Shown here: piece by piece, positions 43,288-53,802 of the stretch | How positions within the stretch are numbered: the first letter of the stretch is position 1 | How the letters are laid out: each line of letters begins with the position of its first letter | DNA from: Evernia prunastri | Lineage: Eukaryota; Ascomycota; Lecanoromycetes; Lecanorales; Parmeliaceae | Length of the DNA stretch: 64,000 nt | Reading direction: 5' to 3' | Assembly (NCBI GenBank): GCA_003184365.1 | Contig: NKYR01000038.1 | Location: forward strand, 186,001 to 250,000 | Notes under the pieces: generated by a model | What the model was told of the DNA's origin: nothing | Database searches by the model: none | The model's input: the letters and a program-made list of their open reading frames with translations, nothing else | Program-made: the position numbers and the translations under genes

Positions 43288-43947
43288 ATGCACCTCACTC
43301 CCCACCCCCTCATGCTCACAACAACAACCACCCTCCTCCTCTTCCTCCTCCTCCTCCTCCTCCCCCCATCCCACCCCCTCACCCTCCCCCCCCTCACTAC
43401 CCTCTCCCTCCAAAACACCACCCTGCTCGCGCCCCCCGCCATCGGGCAGCCCACCTGCCGGCGCCTCCCCGGCGGCTTCTCCCTCCTCGCCTGCGCCCGC
43501 CTCCTCACCGCCCTCAAGGCCCTCCCCACCTACAAGAAGCAGGAGATCTGGTCCGAGTACGCCACGGGCGCCCAGCGCCTCCCCGTCGTCTTCGTCCAGA
43601 CGGACCCGCCCTCCTGCCACCTGACCATGGACCTGTACGAGCCCGGCGTGCCGGCCACGGCGGAGGAAACGTTCTCGCTCCAGGCGGAGCAGAAGGATTT
43701 GAACGGGATCTACTTTGAGTGTTTGAAGAAGCGCGGCACGTCGGGGTTCGCGAGGATCGGGGCGAGGGGTTATGTGGCGGCGTTGTTGGGGCCGCCGTTG
43801 GTGGGGGTGGGGGATGGGGATGGGAAGGAGGAGGGCGGGTTTGGGGGGATGGCGGCGGGGAGGAATGGGAGTGCGGGGGCGAGGGTGATTGATCTGACAG
43901 GGTTTGGTGGGACTCAGGGGTTGGGGGAGTTGGTCGGGACTGTTTGA
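43288..43947 (+). CDS. Small secreted protein, GC-rich single-exon gene
   Basis: Open frame of 219 residues from ATG 43288. The N-terminus is a long leucine-rich signal segment (LLLFLLLLLLPP encoded by CTC repeats). The mature part has conserved-looking cysteines (PTCRRLPGGFSLLACARLL, PPSCHLTMDLY, FECLKKRG), a YATGAQRLPVVFV strand and a Gly-rich C-terminus. The Cys spacing and the C-terminal RIGARGYVAALLG are reminiscent of small secreted proteins common in Pezizomycotina, but I cannot name a family. The coding strand is almost G-free in the first 200 bases and strongly G-rich in the last 250. The same frame is open further upstream to 43051 without a better start. Confidence 0.75.
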   Translation: MHLTPHPLMLTTTTTLLLFLLLLLLPPSHPLTLPPLTTLSLQNTTLLAPPAIGQPTCRRLPGGFSLLACARLLTALKALPTYKKQEIWSEYATGAQRLPVVFVQTDPPSCHLTMDLYEPGVPATAEETFSLQAEQKDLNGIYFECLKKRGTSGFARIGARGYVAALLGPPLVGVGDGDGKEEGGFGGMAAGRNGSAGARVIDLTGFGGTQGLGELVGTV

Positions 43948-44130
43948 TGGAAGTGTGGAGGTAGATGGATTGTGTGATTTTTGTATGGACTTAGTGTCAA
44001 TACGTCAGGTATAAACGGAAATTACAAAGCGCGGTTCGGAGGACCGAGGTATCAGCTTTAGCAGCATCGCATAAAACCATTACAAACGCCAAGTCCCCCT
44101 CAACTCCCCCAAATATTAATAGATCGCTTA

Positions 44131-45121
44131 TCATTTCTGCGCCTTGAGTCCAAAATATATCGCCACAACCAAGCCAACGATGGCAAATATCGGACTGATG
44201 ACCGTCGCAATCTTCGCCCACTTACTCAGCGCACCTTTCTTGACAGGAGAAGCCCCTAGAGGAAGCGAGGTGTTCGAGTACTGCATCGTGAGGGGTGAAT
44301 ATTGTTGCTTGGGGTGACTGTACTTGTAGAGCAAGTAAAGGAACCAAAGGAAGACTAGTCCACCGACCAGAGCCACCACCGCCCCAACGACTATTATCGT
44401 TGTGGTCGTTGTACTTGAAAAGCTGGATGTGGACGTTTGCGATGGGAGTGGTGTCACCGGGGTTGTCGAGGTCTCTGACACGGGGTTGGCAGTGACGCCT
44501 GAGGAGAAATGGGTCGTTGAGCCAAGCAGTGGTGTGGTTGTAGCGGTCGCAGGAGCTGGAGTTTTGACTGCAGCAGGCGTAGATGGTTCCGCAAATCCGG
44601 CCTCCGCCGAGAAGAAGGCAGTGTAGGTGAAAAGCGGGACGAGACCACATCCGAGAAGAACAGTTGAACCCCCATCAAAGAGGTATTTCCCATCATAAGG
44701 TATCGAAGACGGGCTTGTACATTAGTCCATACGTTCGCTTTTCGAATCAGCATCATTTAGGGCTTACCAACACGCTGCTCCAGGCCCACATCCTTGTGCA
44801 GAAGGCCAGTCCCCGTACTCGTATATTGTCGTGATGGGGACATTGTTTGCACCGGAACAATATCCTACAGCGGGGACCATATTCGTTGCTACCAAGCATT
44901 GTGTACCGATGGAACAGGAGATAGTGTTGACTTTGCACCTCTCAGCCTTGCAATCGGATGGAAAGAGCGCCAGGTGTTATACCTAAACCGCTGAGGGAGT
45001 AGTAGCCACAGATATTATCAGCGGCGCGTTCGGCAATCTTCGGCGCATGAGTAATAAGAGGGGGTAGGATCAGAGTTGACACAAAACTAGAGAATAGCAC
45101 AACGGGCAATAGGATATACAT
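44131..45121 (-). CDS. Cys-rich single-pass membrane protein with Ser/Thr stalk
   Basis: ATG 45121 starts a signal peptide (MYILLPVVLFSSFVSTLIL) followed by NICGYYSLSGL. The downstream ectodomain (CKVNTISCSIGTQCLV, GYCSG, GCGPGAACCPSSIPYDG) crosses an in-phase 54-bp intron (44767-44714, GTAAGC...ACAAG). It continues to YLFDGGSTVLLGCG, a Thr/Pro/Ser-rich stalk, one TM helix (TIIVVGAVVALVGGLVFLWF) and a second hydrophobic stretch near the C-terminus, stop 44131. Between about 44985 and 44960 the frame changes by one base without a convincing intron, so a small intron, an indel or a second start is unresolved. The layout is that of fungal cell-surface proteins with Cys-rich heads, similar to stress-sensor or WSC-like architecture, but no WSC domain is claimed. 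Confidence 0.6.
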
Positions 45122-47081
45122 GGTTTCTTAGTTGCGAGCAGAATTGCAACTGGAAAGGATGAGCAAGATCGGACAGAAGTTTAAGGGAAAGGGAAGTTTA
45201 AAAGAAGTGGAGGGTGAGTCGCATGGTGTCTCTTTATTATGCGCGTCAGGAAGATATCTGTAGCGGGTTAAAAGGAGTAAGCATTTTACGCAATATATGT
45301 GATAAATAAAAAGAGTCGATATTTTCGGCGCAGGCACACGGTCGAAAAGAAGATGCCGTTTTGGGACATGTAGGCGGTAGGGTACATAAGGCGTTCTCTT
45401 GGCATGCAACGCTGCAGCCTTCACTCGCTCGACCATTCATGGGGGCCAAACGTAGAAATCAGCGAAGCTGGACAGCCGCAGGATGTGGTTGGCCGGGTCC
45501 GTGGTGGAGGAATGCCACGTCGCTGTTTGGAGATACCTACCTCGTCTATTGTAGCCGTTCTTGAACCTGTTAGTACCGTACCGTACCCCTTGTCAGCGTA
45601 ATCGTGCTCTCTTCAACCGGTCTTGAGCGGTCAAGAGCGTTGTAGGTCAACATCATCTTATAGACGAATTGGCTTCTCCACTCTGTAGGCTTGGTCCTTT
45701 GTTTGAGGACGACACATCATTGAACCTAGTGCAGCAGTGGTGTTCTGGATGTAGGCGAACGGGAGGTGTCGATACTGCTATGTTTATTGTCTATCTAGTC
45801 TTCCTTCGTTTCTTTTTTCATCTTTGAATAATTGGGTCCGAGTTGCAGATCATATCATCCAATAGTAGCTGAGATAGGCCTCTGAACTGCTCTCTGGTAG
45901 GTAGGTACAATCACATTCTGTGGATGGATGTTTGAGGCTTATTAGGTGGTTGTCAGCTGAAATCTAGACCATCGGTAAAATCCGGAGCTGATCTTATCGG
46001 GTCTAGCATTGCTGCCACCTGCAGTAGCGCACCATCTTCCCACCATCTTCAAATCTTGCCGACTGTCACTCCTCTTGGCTTCCGACTTCAAGGGAAAAGA
46101 AAAGCAGAAAGGATAAAAGAAAAGGTGAAAAAGGAGTAAGGCAAGTGATAAGTATGCTGTGCAAGGGACGTGTTTGCCGAGTGTTTCAATCCAGCGAGTT
46201 TCATTCGCCTTCCTAGCTTTTGCACCTTGAGCACTGGCAACATAACCACGATATCTAGATCCAGATGGTATTGAGCTAGTCAATCATTTTCACTTATCAA
46301 GGAAGCATGTTTCCATAACCCTATCCCGTTTTCCGCAGCCCATAGTAGATTCCTGTATTCTTGTATCCCGCTGCGTCTCCTCAGTGCGAGGTTGGGCTGC
46401 TCCCCAGGAGACCCAAAGAGCAGAGGAGGCTGAGGAGTGAAAGATCTGGCGGCGAAGGTCCCGTCGGGATTTTTTCGCTACAGCCACTTTGAGATCCAAC
46501 AAGGGCAGTGTGAAGGTCTCGAAAACTTCGTCCGCTGGATTCGGCCAAAACAAAGAGTCCATGGTCTTAACCACGAGTGTAGAATAACAAGTGTGCAACC
46601 GTTCATGGAATGGAAAGGCCCTAAGTGGCCGGAAAGCACAGGGACAGGAACAAGCAGAAGTCCTAGCGGTGCTACCTGAGGTATGCGCTGTTGTCGTTTT
46701 ACACGGAAATCTGATTTACAGCGAGACCTGCGAGATAGTCAGCCCCTCACAGCCCTTGTCCGAGATTGGACTTCTACGACATCTGCAGCACCTTAACACC
46801 GACAAGAATACTAGGCCCGGCATTGGAGAATTATCTTTTTACGAAGACCTCTACAGGCTTCAGCATACCACGACACTAGATCTGCATCCCTAGAAAACAA
46901 GCGTACAAAAGGCAGTGGATGTTCATCTGGTAGCCTCGTCAAAAGCAAAAGTGTGCAGTGGCGTGGACTCATCGAAAGCATTATGTACGGATCCCATGAA
47001 GTGGACTCGTTAGATGGAACACAAAACTAGCCTACGCAATTCATCTATGCTTTTCCCTTTCCACAAGCATTACAACAACCC
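45122..47081. other. Gene-poor stretch, 2.0 kb
   Basis: No gene supported. A 102-codon minus-strand frame (46290-46598) and several overlapping shorter ones lack motifs and splice signals. Confidence 0.4.
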
Positions 47082-48008
47082 TCATCTCTCGTCGAGCATT
47101 TTCCCTCCTGTCAACTCCTCACCTATCTTCCTCATCCTCTCCCTTGTGACAGTCTCGTTCCCCTCCGCACTGTCCACCGCCGTCTGCTTCCCACGCTTAT
47201 TGACCTTCCCCAACAATTCCTGCACCGTCTCCGGGTATCCAAGATTCCAGATATTGACCCCCTCACTGCTATCGCTCCTGAACTGGCTGTTATCATCAAA
47301 CGCTCTATCGATCACCCCATCCAGCTGCTTCCCCGTTGTAATGAAATCCCCAGCATTGACGTAAAGAGTGTGTAGAGCGTTTCGCCGGGTCTCTTCCCGC
47401 ATGGCTGCCATATCGGCGACATTCTGGCTCTTGTCCGCGACACGGGTAGAGCGCGTGGGATCAGGAAGCGCGTGGTGCTTAGTAGGCTGTTGAGATGAGA
47501 GAACGGAGGGATTGGTGAAGCGGACGTCGTCGCGCTCCGGTGCGTAGAGGAGCTTTTCCCTAATCCTGGAATTTGCGGCCCTTATTATACTCGTTCTTCG
47601 ACCGATTTCGTGTTTCCTCTGACGTAGCTCCGTCAATCCTTCCCGTAAGTTCCGCCGCCGTAGCTCCGATTGCCGGGCTTTCCAGCTCACAAATTCATCG
47701 TCGGATCTGGTGGTTTTGTCTTCGAGGGGTTCGGGGGTCACGGCAACAATGTATTCGGGAAAGGCTCTGATCTTCTTGTCTCTTTGTCGACGAGGGAACA
47801 TGTTTCTAGGAACAGGTAGGACGCCTTTCATGCGGACAGGGAAGGGTTGGCTTGGTTGGACAAGACGTGGGACTTGAATGAATTTGGGCGATTCGGGGGG
47901 GATTTGAGCATAGGAAGCGGAAGATGTGCTGAAGCTGGAAGGTCTGGTGCGATTGGTGCATTGCCGTAATCTGACGCAGCATGGGAGATCCAGAAGACGA
48001 GGAGGCAT
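47082..48008 (-). CDS. PET123: Mitochondrial small-subunit ribosomal protein, Pet123/mS26 type
   Basis: A single exon of 308 residues from ATG 48008 (MPPRLLDLPCC). The N-terminus is basic, with Ser/Thr and no acidic residues, as expected of a mitochondrial presequence. It is followed by the PESPKFIQVP segment, VKGVLPVPRNMFPRR-like MKGVLPVPRNMF, the EYIVAVTPEP block, and a long charged helical stretch (ARQSELRRRNLREGLTELRQ). The C-terminal part is mixed charge. These blocks match my recollection of fungal Pet123 proteins of the 37S mitoribosomal subunit; I have no alignment. It is transcribed divergently from the Nog2 GTPase gene with 249 bp between the starts. The frame extends upstream to 48077 via a non-ATG codon. 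Confidence 0.65.
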   Translation of the reverse strand: MPPRLLDLPCCVRLRQCTNRTRPSSFSTSSASYAQIPPESPKFIQVPRLVQPSQPFPVRMKGVLPVPRNMFPRRQRDKKIRAFPEYIVAVTPEPLEDKTTRSDDEFVSWKARQSELRRRNLREGLTELRQRKHEIGRRTSIIRAANSRIREKLLYAPERDDVRFTNPSVLSSQQPTKHHALPDPTRSTRVADKSQNVADMAAMREETRRNALHTLYVNAGDFITTGKQLDGVIDRAFDDNSQFRSDSSEGVNIWNLGYPETVQELLGKVNKRGKQTAVDSAEGNETVTRERMRKIGEELTGGKMLDER

Positions 48009-48257
48009 GATGGTTTTGTAGATGCAACGATTAGATGATTGATCGAGCTTCAACTTTTGCACTCGCTCGACTCGCAAGATAGAGTAGACGCGGGCCGGGA
48101 AAACGTTTTGCCTGGCGCAAAAAAGGAACGCTTCCTCGGCTTCAAATTATCTGGAAAAATCGCAGACACGAACATTTGTGGACTTCCCTGGGCAATAAAC
48201 AGGCGTGCCTCCAACGGCTTACAGCAGCACCTGCAAGCTTCTCCCTGGACGACCAAG
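48009..48257. promoter_or_regulatory. Shared divergent promoter of the Pet123-like and NOG2 genes
   Basis: Only 249 bp separate two start codons pointing away from each other, one mitoribosomal and one for cytosolic ribosome assembly. I see no clear TATA box. Confidence 0.6.
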
Positions 48258-50689
48258 ATGGGTACCGGCAAAAAAGAAAAGACGAGGAAGGAGAAGCAGG
48301 GAAAAGTGGGAGACGGAATGGCGAATGTGAAGGTCAAAGGAGAGAATTTCTACCGGACGGGCAAACAGGCAAAGACGTTGGGCATGTTCAAAGATGGGAA
48401 GGCACAACGAAACGCGAGCGGGAAGGTTACAAAAGCAGCCAGCTTTCAAAGTCGAGACCAACCAAAAGCCCGTGTGGAGCCCAATCGAAAATGGTGAGTC
48501 TTGTTTTTAGTTTGGGAATTTCCTTACTCTTACCAGAACTTTGGTTGCATTACATGCCAAGATCACTCCATTCCTCGGATTTACTTCATCTATTCGAGCC
48601 TTCTCTCAAAAAGATGACGCTGACTCCGAAAACATAGGTTCAATGCCACGCGAGTCATCTCTCAGGACGCCCTCAACAACTTTCGGGATGCAATGCAAGA
48701 AAAGGCTTCGGATCCATATCAAATTCTCCTCAAATCGAATAAATTGCCAATGAGTCTCATCCGAGACGGCGAGGGCAAGAATGGGCTGAAGCAGCACCAA
48801 GCCAAGATGCAGGTGGAGTCAGCGCCTTTCGGTGATACATTTGGACCAAAGGCGCAACGAAAAAGGGTTAAGCTTGGAGTTGGGTCCCTGGAAGACCTTG
48901 CTGGAGAGTCGATAAAGATGCATGGCACCTACCTGGAACGCCTGGAACAAGCGAAGCTGTTGAGTGGGACATCTGGGTCGGAAGAGCATGCTGGCGAGGC
49001 CGTACCGGAAGACGCAGTTCTCTCGAAAGCGAAAGAAGCGATTTTCTCCAAAGGTCAGAGTAAGAGGTACAAGCCCCTTCCAGACGGTTTCTTATTGGAG
49101 ATTGACGGGTTGTAGAATATGGAACGAGCTTTACAAGGTCATCGACTCTTCGGACGTTATCATTCACGTGTTAGATGCACGGGATCCCTTAGGCACACGA
49201 TGTCGGAGTGTGGAAAAGTATATTCACGACGAAGCACCCCATAAGCGTAAATTATTCGTTTCTCTTCAGATGAGAAAGACTGCTAACCACCGCGAGTCAG
49301 ACTTAATTTTCGTTTTGAACAAATGCGATCTAGTCCCTACAGGCGTTGCCGTAAGTAGTCATTTCCTCTATCGTTGCTATGTTGCTCGATCCTGGCTTGT
49401 GATACATCGCTTTTCCAATCGTCAAGTCAAGAGACTTTCCTGCACTCTGTGCTCTATACCATGGATTGTTACTCTGTTACGCGTTGGATACATCGACCCC
49501 TTTTCCGCCGCGTCTGACCTTCGGGTCTTTCGTAGGCTGGCCACCGTCTTGGAGAGCTAGTCAACAGGATTGGGCAATGTTGCGTTTGAGTTGAAGACCT
49601 TCGCTGCTACACTGGTAGCGGATGCATGAAGGTTTTCTTAGTAATGCTTCATACATCTGTATAAGAGCGCATAGGTTGCAAGCCGTACTAATCGTCCTCC
49701 CAGGCTTCTTGGGTACGCGCACTATCCAAAGACTATCCAACCTTAGCCTTCCATGCTTCGATAACCAACAGCTTCGGCAAAGGCAGTCTAATTCAACTAC
49801 TCCGGCAATTCTCTTCTCTCCACCAAACACGGAAACAAATATCAGTCGGATTCATAGGTATAGCTTCTATCTTCTTTTTTAATAATTATCTTCTCACAAC
49901 CTTTACATGAAATTATACTAGAAACTAAATTTGCTATTCATAGGCTATCCTAACACGGGCAAATCTTCAATTATCAATACCCTTCGAAAAAAGAAAGTCT
50001 GTACCGTAGCTCCGATTCCCGGAGAGACCAAAATTTGGCAATATATCACATTAATGAAAAGGATTTACCTCATCGATTGTCCGGGCGTTGTCCCGCCGAG
50101 CAACAATGATTCTCCCGAAGACATCCTCCTCAGAGGAGTAGTACGCGTGGAGAACGTCGAGAATCCCGAACAGTATATAGCCGCCGTCCTCAAGAGAACA
50201 AAATCACAGCACATCCAACGCACATATGACATTGGAGGGTTTGAGACAGCTACAGAATTCTTAGAATTGCTGGCAAGAAAAGGTGGGAGGTTACTGAAGG
50301 GTGGAGAGGCGGATGTTGATGGAGCTGCCAAAATGGTTCTAAATGATTTCGTGAGAGGAAAGATACCATGGTTCACGGCCCCGCCGGTGGTAGAGGGGCA
50401 GGAAGGGGAAAAGGGCATCGAGGGACGAAAAGGGATATTAGGCGAGATGGGCAAAGCCAGGATAGCTCGGGAAGAGGAGCCTACAGCCGAGGGTGCGGAC
50501 GTTGACATTGACGAGTTGGATGTGGACGATGACGACGACGAAGGAGAGTTCGAAGGCTTTGACGAACAGGAAGATGAGGAGATGGAGTCATCAGATGAAG
50601 CACCATCAGCAGACGAGCAGGTCATCGAGCAGAGTATTGCCGGAGGGATTCCCACAATAGCCGGCGGAGTAGCACTCGAAGCTGGCTGA
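48258..50689 (+). CDS. NOG2: Nucleolar GTPase Nog2 (60S pre-ribosome assembly)
   Basis: Six exons close in frame: 48258-48493, 48638-49066, 49116-49246, 49301-49350, 49704-49857 and 49944-50689 (581 residues). The N-terminal NGP1NT region (GENFYRTGKQAKTLGMFKDG, DPYQILLKSNKLPMSL, FGPKAQRKRVKL) precedes a circularly permuted GTPase. In that domain the motifs run G4 NKCD (in FVLNKCDLVP), then G1 GYPNTGKSS, then G3 DCPG, as in the YlqF/Nog family. The C-terminus is acidic (runs of Asp and Glu). Nog2 binds late nuclear pre-60S particles and controls their release for export. Intron 4 (49351-49703) is 353 bp, the longest confirmed in the window, and intron 5 has GTATAG/TTCATAG borders. Confidence 0.96.
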
Positions 50690-51468
50690 CAGGCCCAGAT
50701 TTTCTCGATACATTCAAATATGTTTATTCTGTGTGGACACTCGTCTTGTGCCTTCAGCCCTGTTGACCTGTCGTACAATATTCAAGGCAGTCATGCTGCT
50801 CGGTAACTTCATCAACCAGACACCAGTTCACCTGCTAGATACTAAGACGCAGGTTCCTCCGCCTTGATTGCGGCGTCCAAGCAGCCTTTTGAAGTGATAC
50901 TTTCCTGTCACAAAGGGTGGCTTTCGTTATCAATCTGGTCACTGCCGGGCATCCCTGAATGTCTATTTATCCCAACAGCATCTCACAATTTCGGGATCTG
51001 TAAACAAGGAATGCAAGGGGACCAGGTGGGTATCACGTTTGAGCGCCGTTCATGAGTCTAACACTTACGTCAAAGCCTGTTGCCGTCGCCATTCTCGCTA
51101 TGTAGCAGGAGATGTCTCTTCAGGTTGGGCGAACGTAGACAGCTACATTGCTCACACGAGAGATTTTGAAGGGCCGCAGGTACGGAGGGAACTACACTAC
51201 GGGATATCGCAAGCATGGTTCATTGCTGAGTGTTGACATGATTATGTTTGGAGTGAGAGCCTTGGCAGATACCTCGAGTACCTACAGACTTGAAACGAAG
51301 CCGGAATTAGAGAGCGCTACGGCGAGCATTGGAAGGAGATTGTAGAATTCAGTGTCATGTGTGCGTGTATGCATGTGAGTACCTATGGTTCATTGTGTAG
51401 CACATTGCAAGCTTCATTCTACCATCAACGCATCACTCCCGAGCCCTACGCCCAAGGTTGCGAGGCTA
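50690..51468. other. Intergenic stretch
   Basis: 3' flank of NOG2 and of the small minus-strand candidate gene. Nothing else supported. Confidence 0.4.
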
Positions 51469-51934
51469 TCAGTGGTAGCTTGCCTTCCAGCCGGCCCCCC
51501 AAACCCTCACCTCCCCCTTTTCGATCTCCCAATCTTCCACACCCTTCATGACTCCAGCCTGACTCTCTGCCATGAGCTTTCTCATCTCCGATGAGTACTG
51601 GTCGAGCTTCGCCATCATTTTCTCGATTTCCAACACTCGTGACACTGGGGGCGACAAGAGTTTCTGTTTCCACGGGTCTTTCGTTCCGATTTTCGATAGC
51701 TTGACGAAAGTATGGTGATACGACTCTACGGGTTGAGAAAGGCAATTGTTTATCTTGGTGAGAAGGGCGTCAAATTGAAGCGTGAAACTGAAGGCTGAGG
51801 TCAGGCAAATGCGCGCTGGTCGCCTGCTGTTGATCTACGACTGGGTAGCCGAGGTAGATGGCGGCGGCCATGATGGCGGCGGTCGTAATGGCGGCGGCCA
51901 TAATGAGCTTGGTGAATGACTTGAATGACTTCAT
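51469..51934 (-). CDS. Possible small gene with N-terminal hydrophobic segment
   Basis: On the minus strand ATG 51934 opens a short Ala-rich hydrophobic segment (MKSFKSFTKLIMAAAITTAA, then IMAAAIYLGYP) encoded by GCC/GCG-rich repeats. A frame ending at 51469 contains a well-formed amphipathic block (IEKMMAKLDQYSSEMRKLM and GVEDWEIEKGEVRVWGAGW). The two are in different frames, and I could not find an intron that joins them in phase. It may be a small membrane or mitochondrial protein with a mis-called base, or two unrelated frames. Confidence 0.3.
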
Positions 51935-53085
51935 GATTGATCCTTGGTCTAATGAATGCTTTGATAGAAGCTTAAGGGTCGACTCGAGCCAGATCTTGAT
52001 GGTTTGGTAGATCGTGAAAGTGTAAAGAGCAGACGCGGTCCTTAAGAATGTACAAGCTTTGTGTCAAGCTAGACTAATTTCAAATTTATTAATGTGTCAT
52101 CAGAACAGATCTTCCTCTTTGTCCTCTAACACAGCACCAGGGTCGGCCAATTAAACACAGCCTATGTGTTCATTGAGCGATTCACAGCATGACTATGTCC
52201 CAGGAACTCGACACATTTAATCACGTGCGTCGCTTGCATGTGTCGATTTGGGGAAAAATAATGGGGAACACTGTTTTTGCAACAATATACTTGTGTTGGC
52301 TTCTGTCGTTGGAGCAATTCGATGCAATATGTAGTCTTGCTCTCGATCCGAGCCCAATAGTATCTAGGAATTAGTGGGACAGTATCCAAACCTACAGCGT
52401 CCGAAGTCCTAATAACTAATCTCGCAAAAGCCTGGGCCACGGTGATATAGTAATGAACAAGCGTGGAAAAGCCTGCGGAAAATATGGCGACATTAGATCT
52501 TCGATGTCAACTTTGAGAGCCGTCATCCTTCCGCATTTGAAGGCCAAGTAACCATGCACACTGGCAATCAGGTCTCTGAAAATCTTGGGATTCTCCTCGA
52601 ACAGTGGACCGTGAAGACTTCGAGACCGACATAGGTGAATGAGCCAGATAAGTTGGTCTGGACATCTAAAACGCCCAGTCATAGTATGACATTTTTTTGG
52701 AGGCAATCGATAAAGCCTTCTTGTCCAAAATTTCGAGTAGCTAGCAACCTCTTGGAATAGCTTCTAAACTGCTCATTGCATTGTAATTTCGAAGGTAGAA
52801 ATGACGTTTGGATTATCAGTAGGCCAAGCCTAGACATACGTGTAGAAAGGCTTGATGGGCTCAAAGGACGTGTGATGAGAAGGTCAGCTCAATACGAGTA
52901 CGAGGAGCGCTTAATGCGCCTAAATTCGATATTCGGAAATACTTTACTTTACTCCGTAGAACTCAAGAGGTTCCCACCGAAGCAGTAAATGAATTTGTGT
53001 GGAAAATCATTCATCTTTCTTGGGAAATAAATCGCACTTTTTGTTTTACTGAAACCAGCAACTAATTTCTTCCACTTCTGCAAAC
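51935..53085. other. Intergenic stretch, 1.2 kb
   Basis: A 96-codon minus-strand frame (52416-52706, continuing open upstream to about 52740) reads like part of a real protein but has no start, no clear domain and no partner exon. It may be a decayed gene. Promoter of the PBDC1 gene before 53086. Confidence 0.35.
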
Positions 53086-53802
53086 ATGTCGTTGGGCCCT
53101 GCAGGCGTGAGCCTGAATCCTGAGCAGACCGAGAACTTTGAGGATGTACGCACGCACTTTTTGCAAGTCTAGTCTTGTGCTGCATTGACAGTTGAACAGA
53201 TGGAGAAACAATTTGCCGTCAAAGGTCCGCATTTCATAGCTTCCCATGGACCTCCTTCGCCGCTTCCCGCAATACACAAGTACTGGGCTGACGAAGGGCT
53301 CGTACAGCTGTGCAGCACATGACCACATATTGGGCGATACTCGAGAAAATGAGAGGCTCGAAGTTACGACTTACCAAAATGGATGATGATATCTACGAGC
53401 ACTTGAAGAAGGAGTTTCCAGAATTCGACCCGAAAGAAACGATCGACGAGGACAAGATGAAGAGCAAAGAGGGCAAAGAACGATGGCGAAATTTTATGAT
53501 GACATATGAGAAGACTGTGGAGGATTACAACTTTGGCACAATGCTGAGATCGAATCCAAGATTTGAGTATGGGGAGAAGGAGACAATATTTGGTTTGCTG
53601 GCCTTGGGGGTCCACTAATAGGCACTCGGCTGATAGAGGCATCACAGCGATGCGAATGCAGTTCTACGCTATTGAAATTGCGAGGCAAGTCCGCTGAGTA
53701 TCCTTGCTTTGACTCCGCCTGATCTGGTGCAGAAACCGCGAGGGTCTGAATGACTGGGTATACGAGCAGGCGCACCCGAATGAAGACAGCAGCAAACCCT
53801 AG
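53086..53802 (+). CDS. CHP1: PBDC1/Ypl225w family protein (Chp1, eEF1A folding chaperone)
   Basis: Five exons close in frame: 53086-53145, 53200-53224, 53308-53592, 53648-53684 and 53733-53802 (158 residues). The conserved PBDC1 core is clear: MEKQFAVKAVQHMTTYW across the second splice, LRLTKMDDDIYEHLKKEFPE, SKEGKERWRNFM, YEKTVEDYNFGTMLR, MQFYAIEIARNREGLNDWVY. The yeast homologue binds nascent eEF1A and helps its GTP-dependent folding. The last intron has a GC donor (AG|GCAAGT, 53685-53732), the only site keeping the IARNREGLND reading frame. Intron 2 uses a weak GTCCGC donor, and intron 3 begins GTTTGC. Confidence 0.9.

Noticed and set aside
42983..43718. Long Pro/Ser-rich plus-strand frames over the secreted protein gene
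   Set aside because: They lie in the wrong frames of a C-rich exon; only the frame with a signal peptide and Cys pattern was kept.
49351..49703. Intronic snoRNA in NOG2
   Set aside because: No box C with box D pair and no H/ACA hinge could be seen; only a short hairpin remains.
52416..52706. 96-codon minus-strand frame as a gene
   Set aside because: Sequence looks protein-like but lacks a start, partner exons and a domain; mentioned only as a possible decayed gene.
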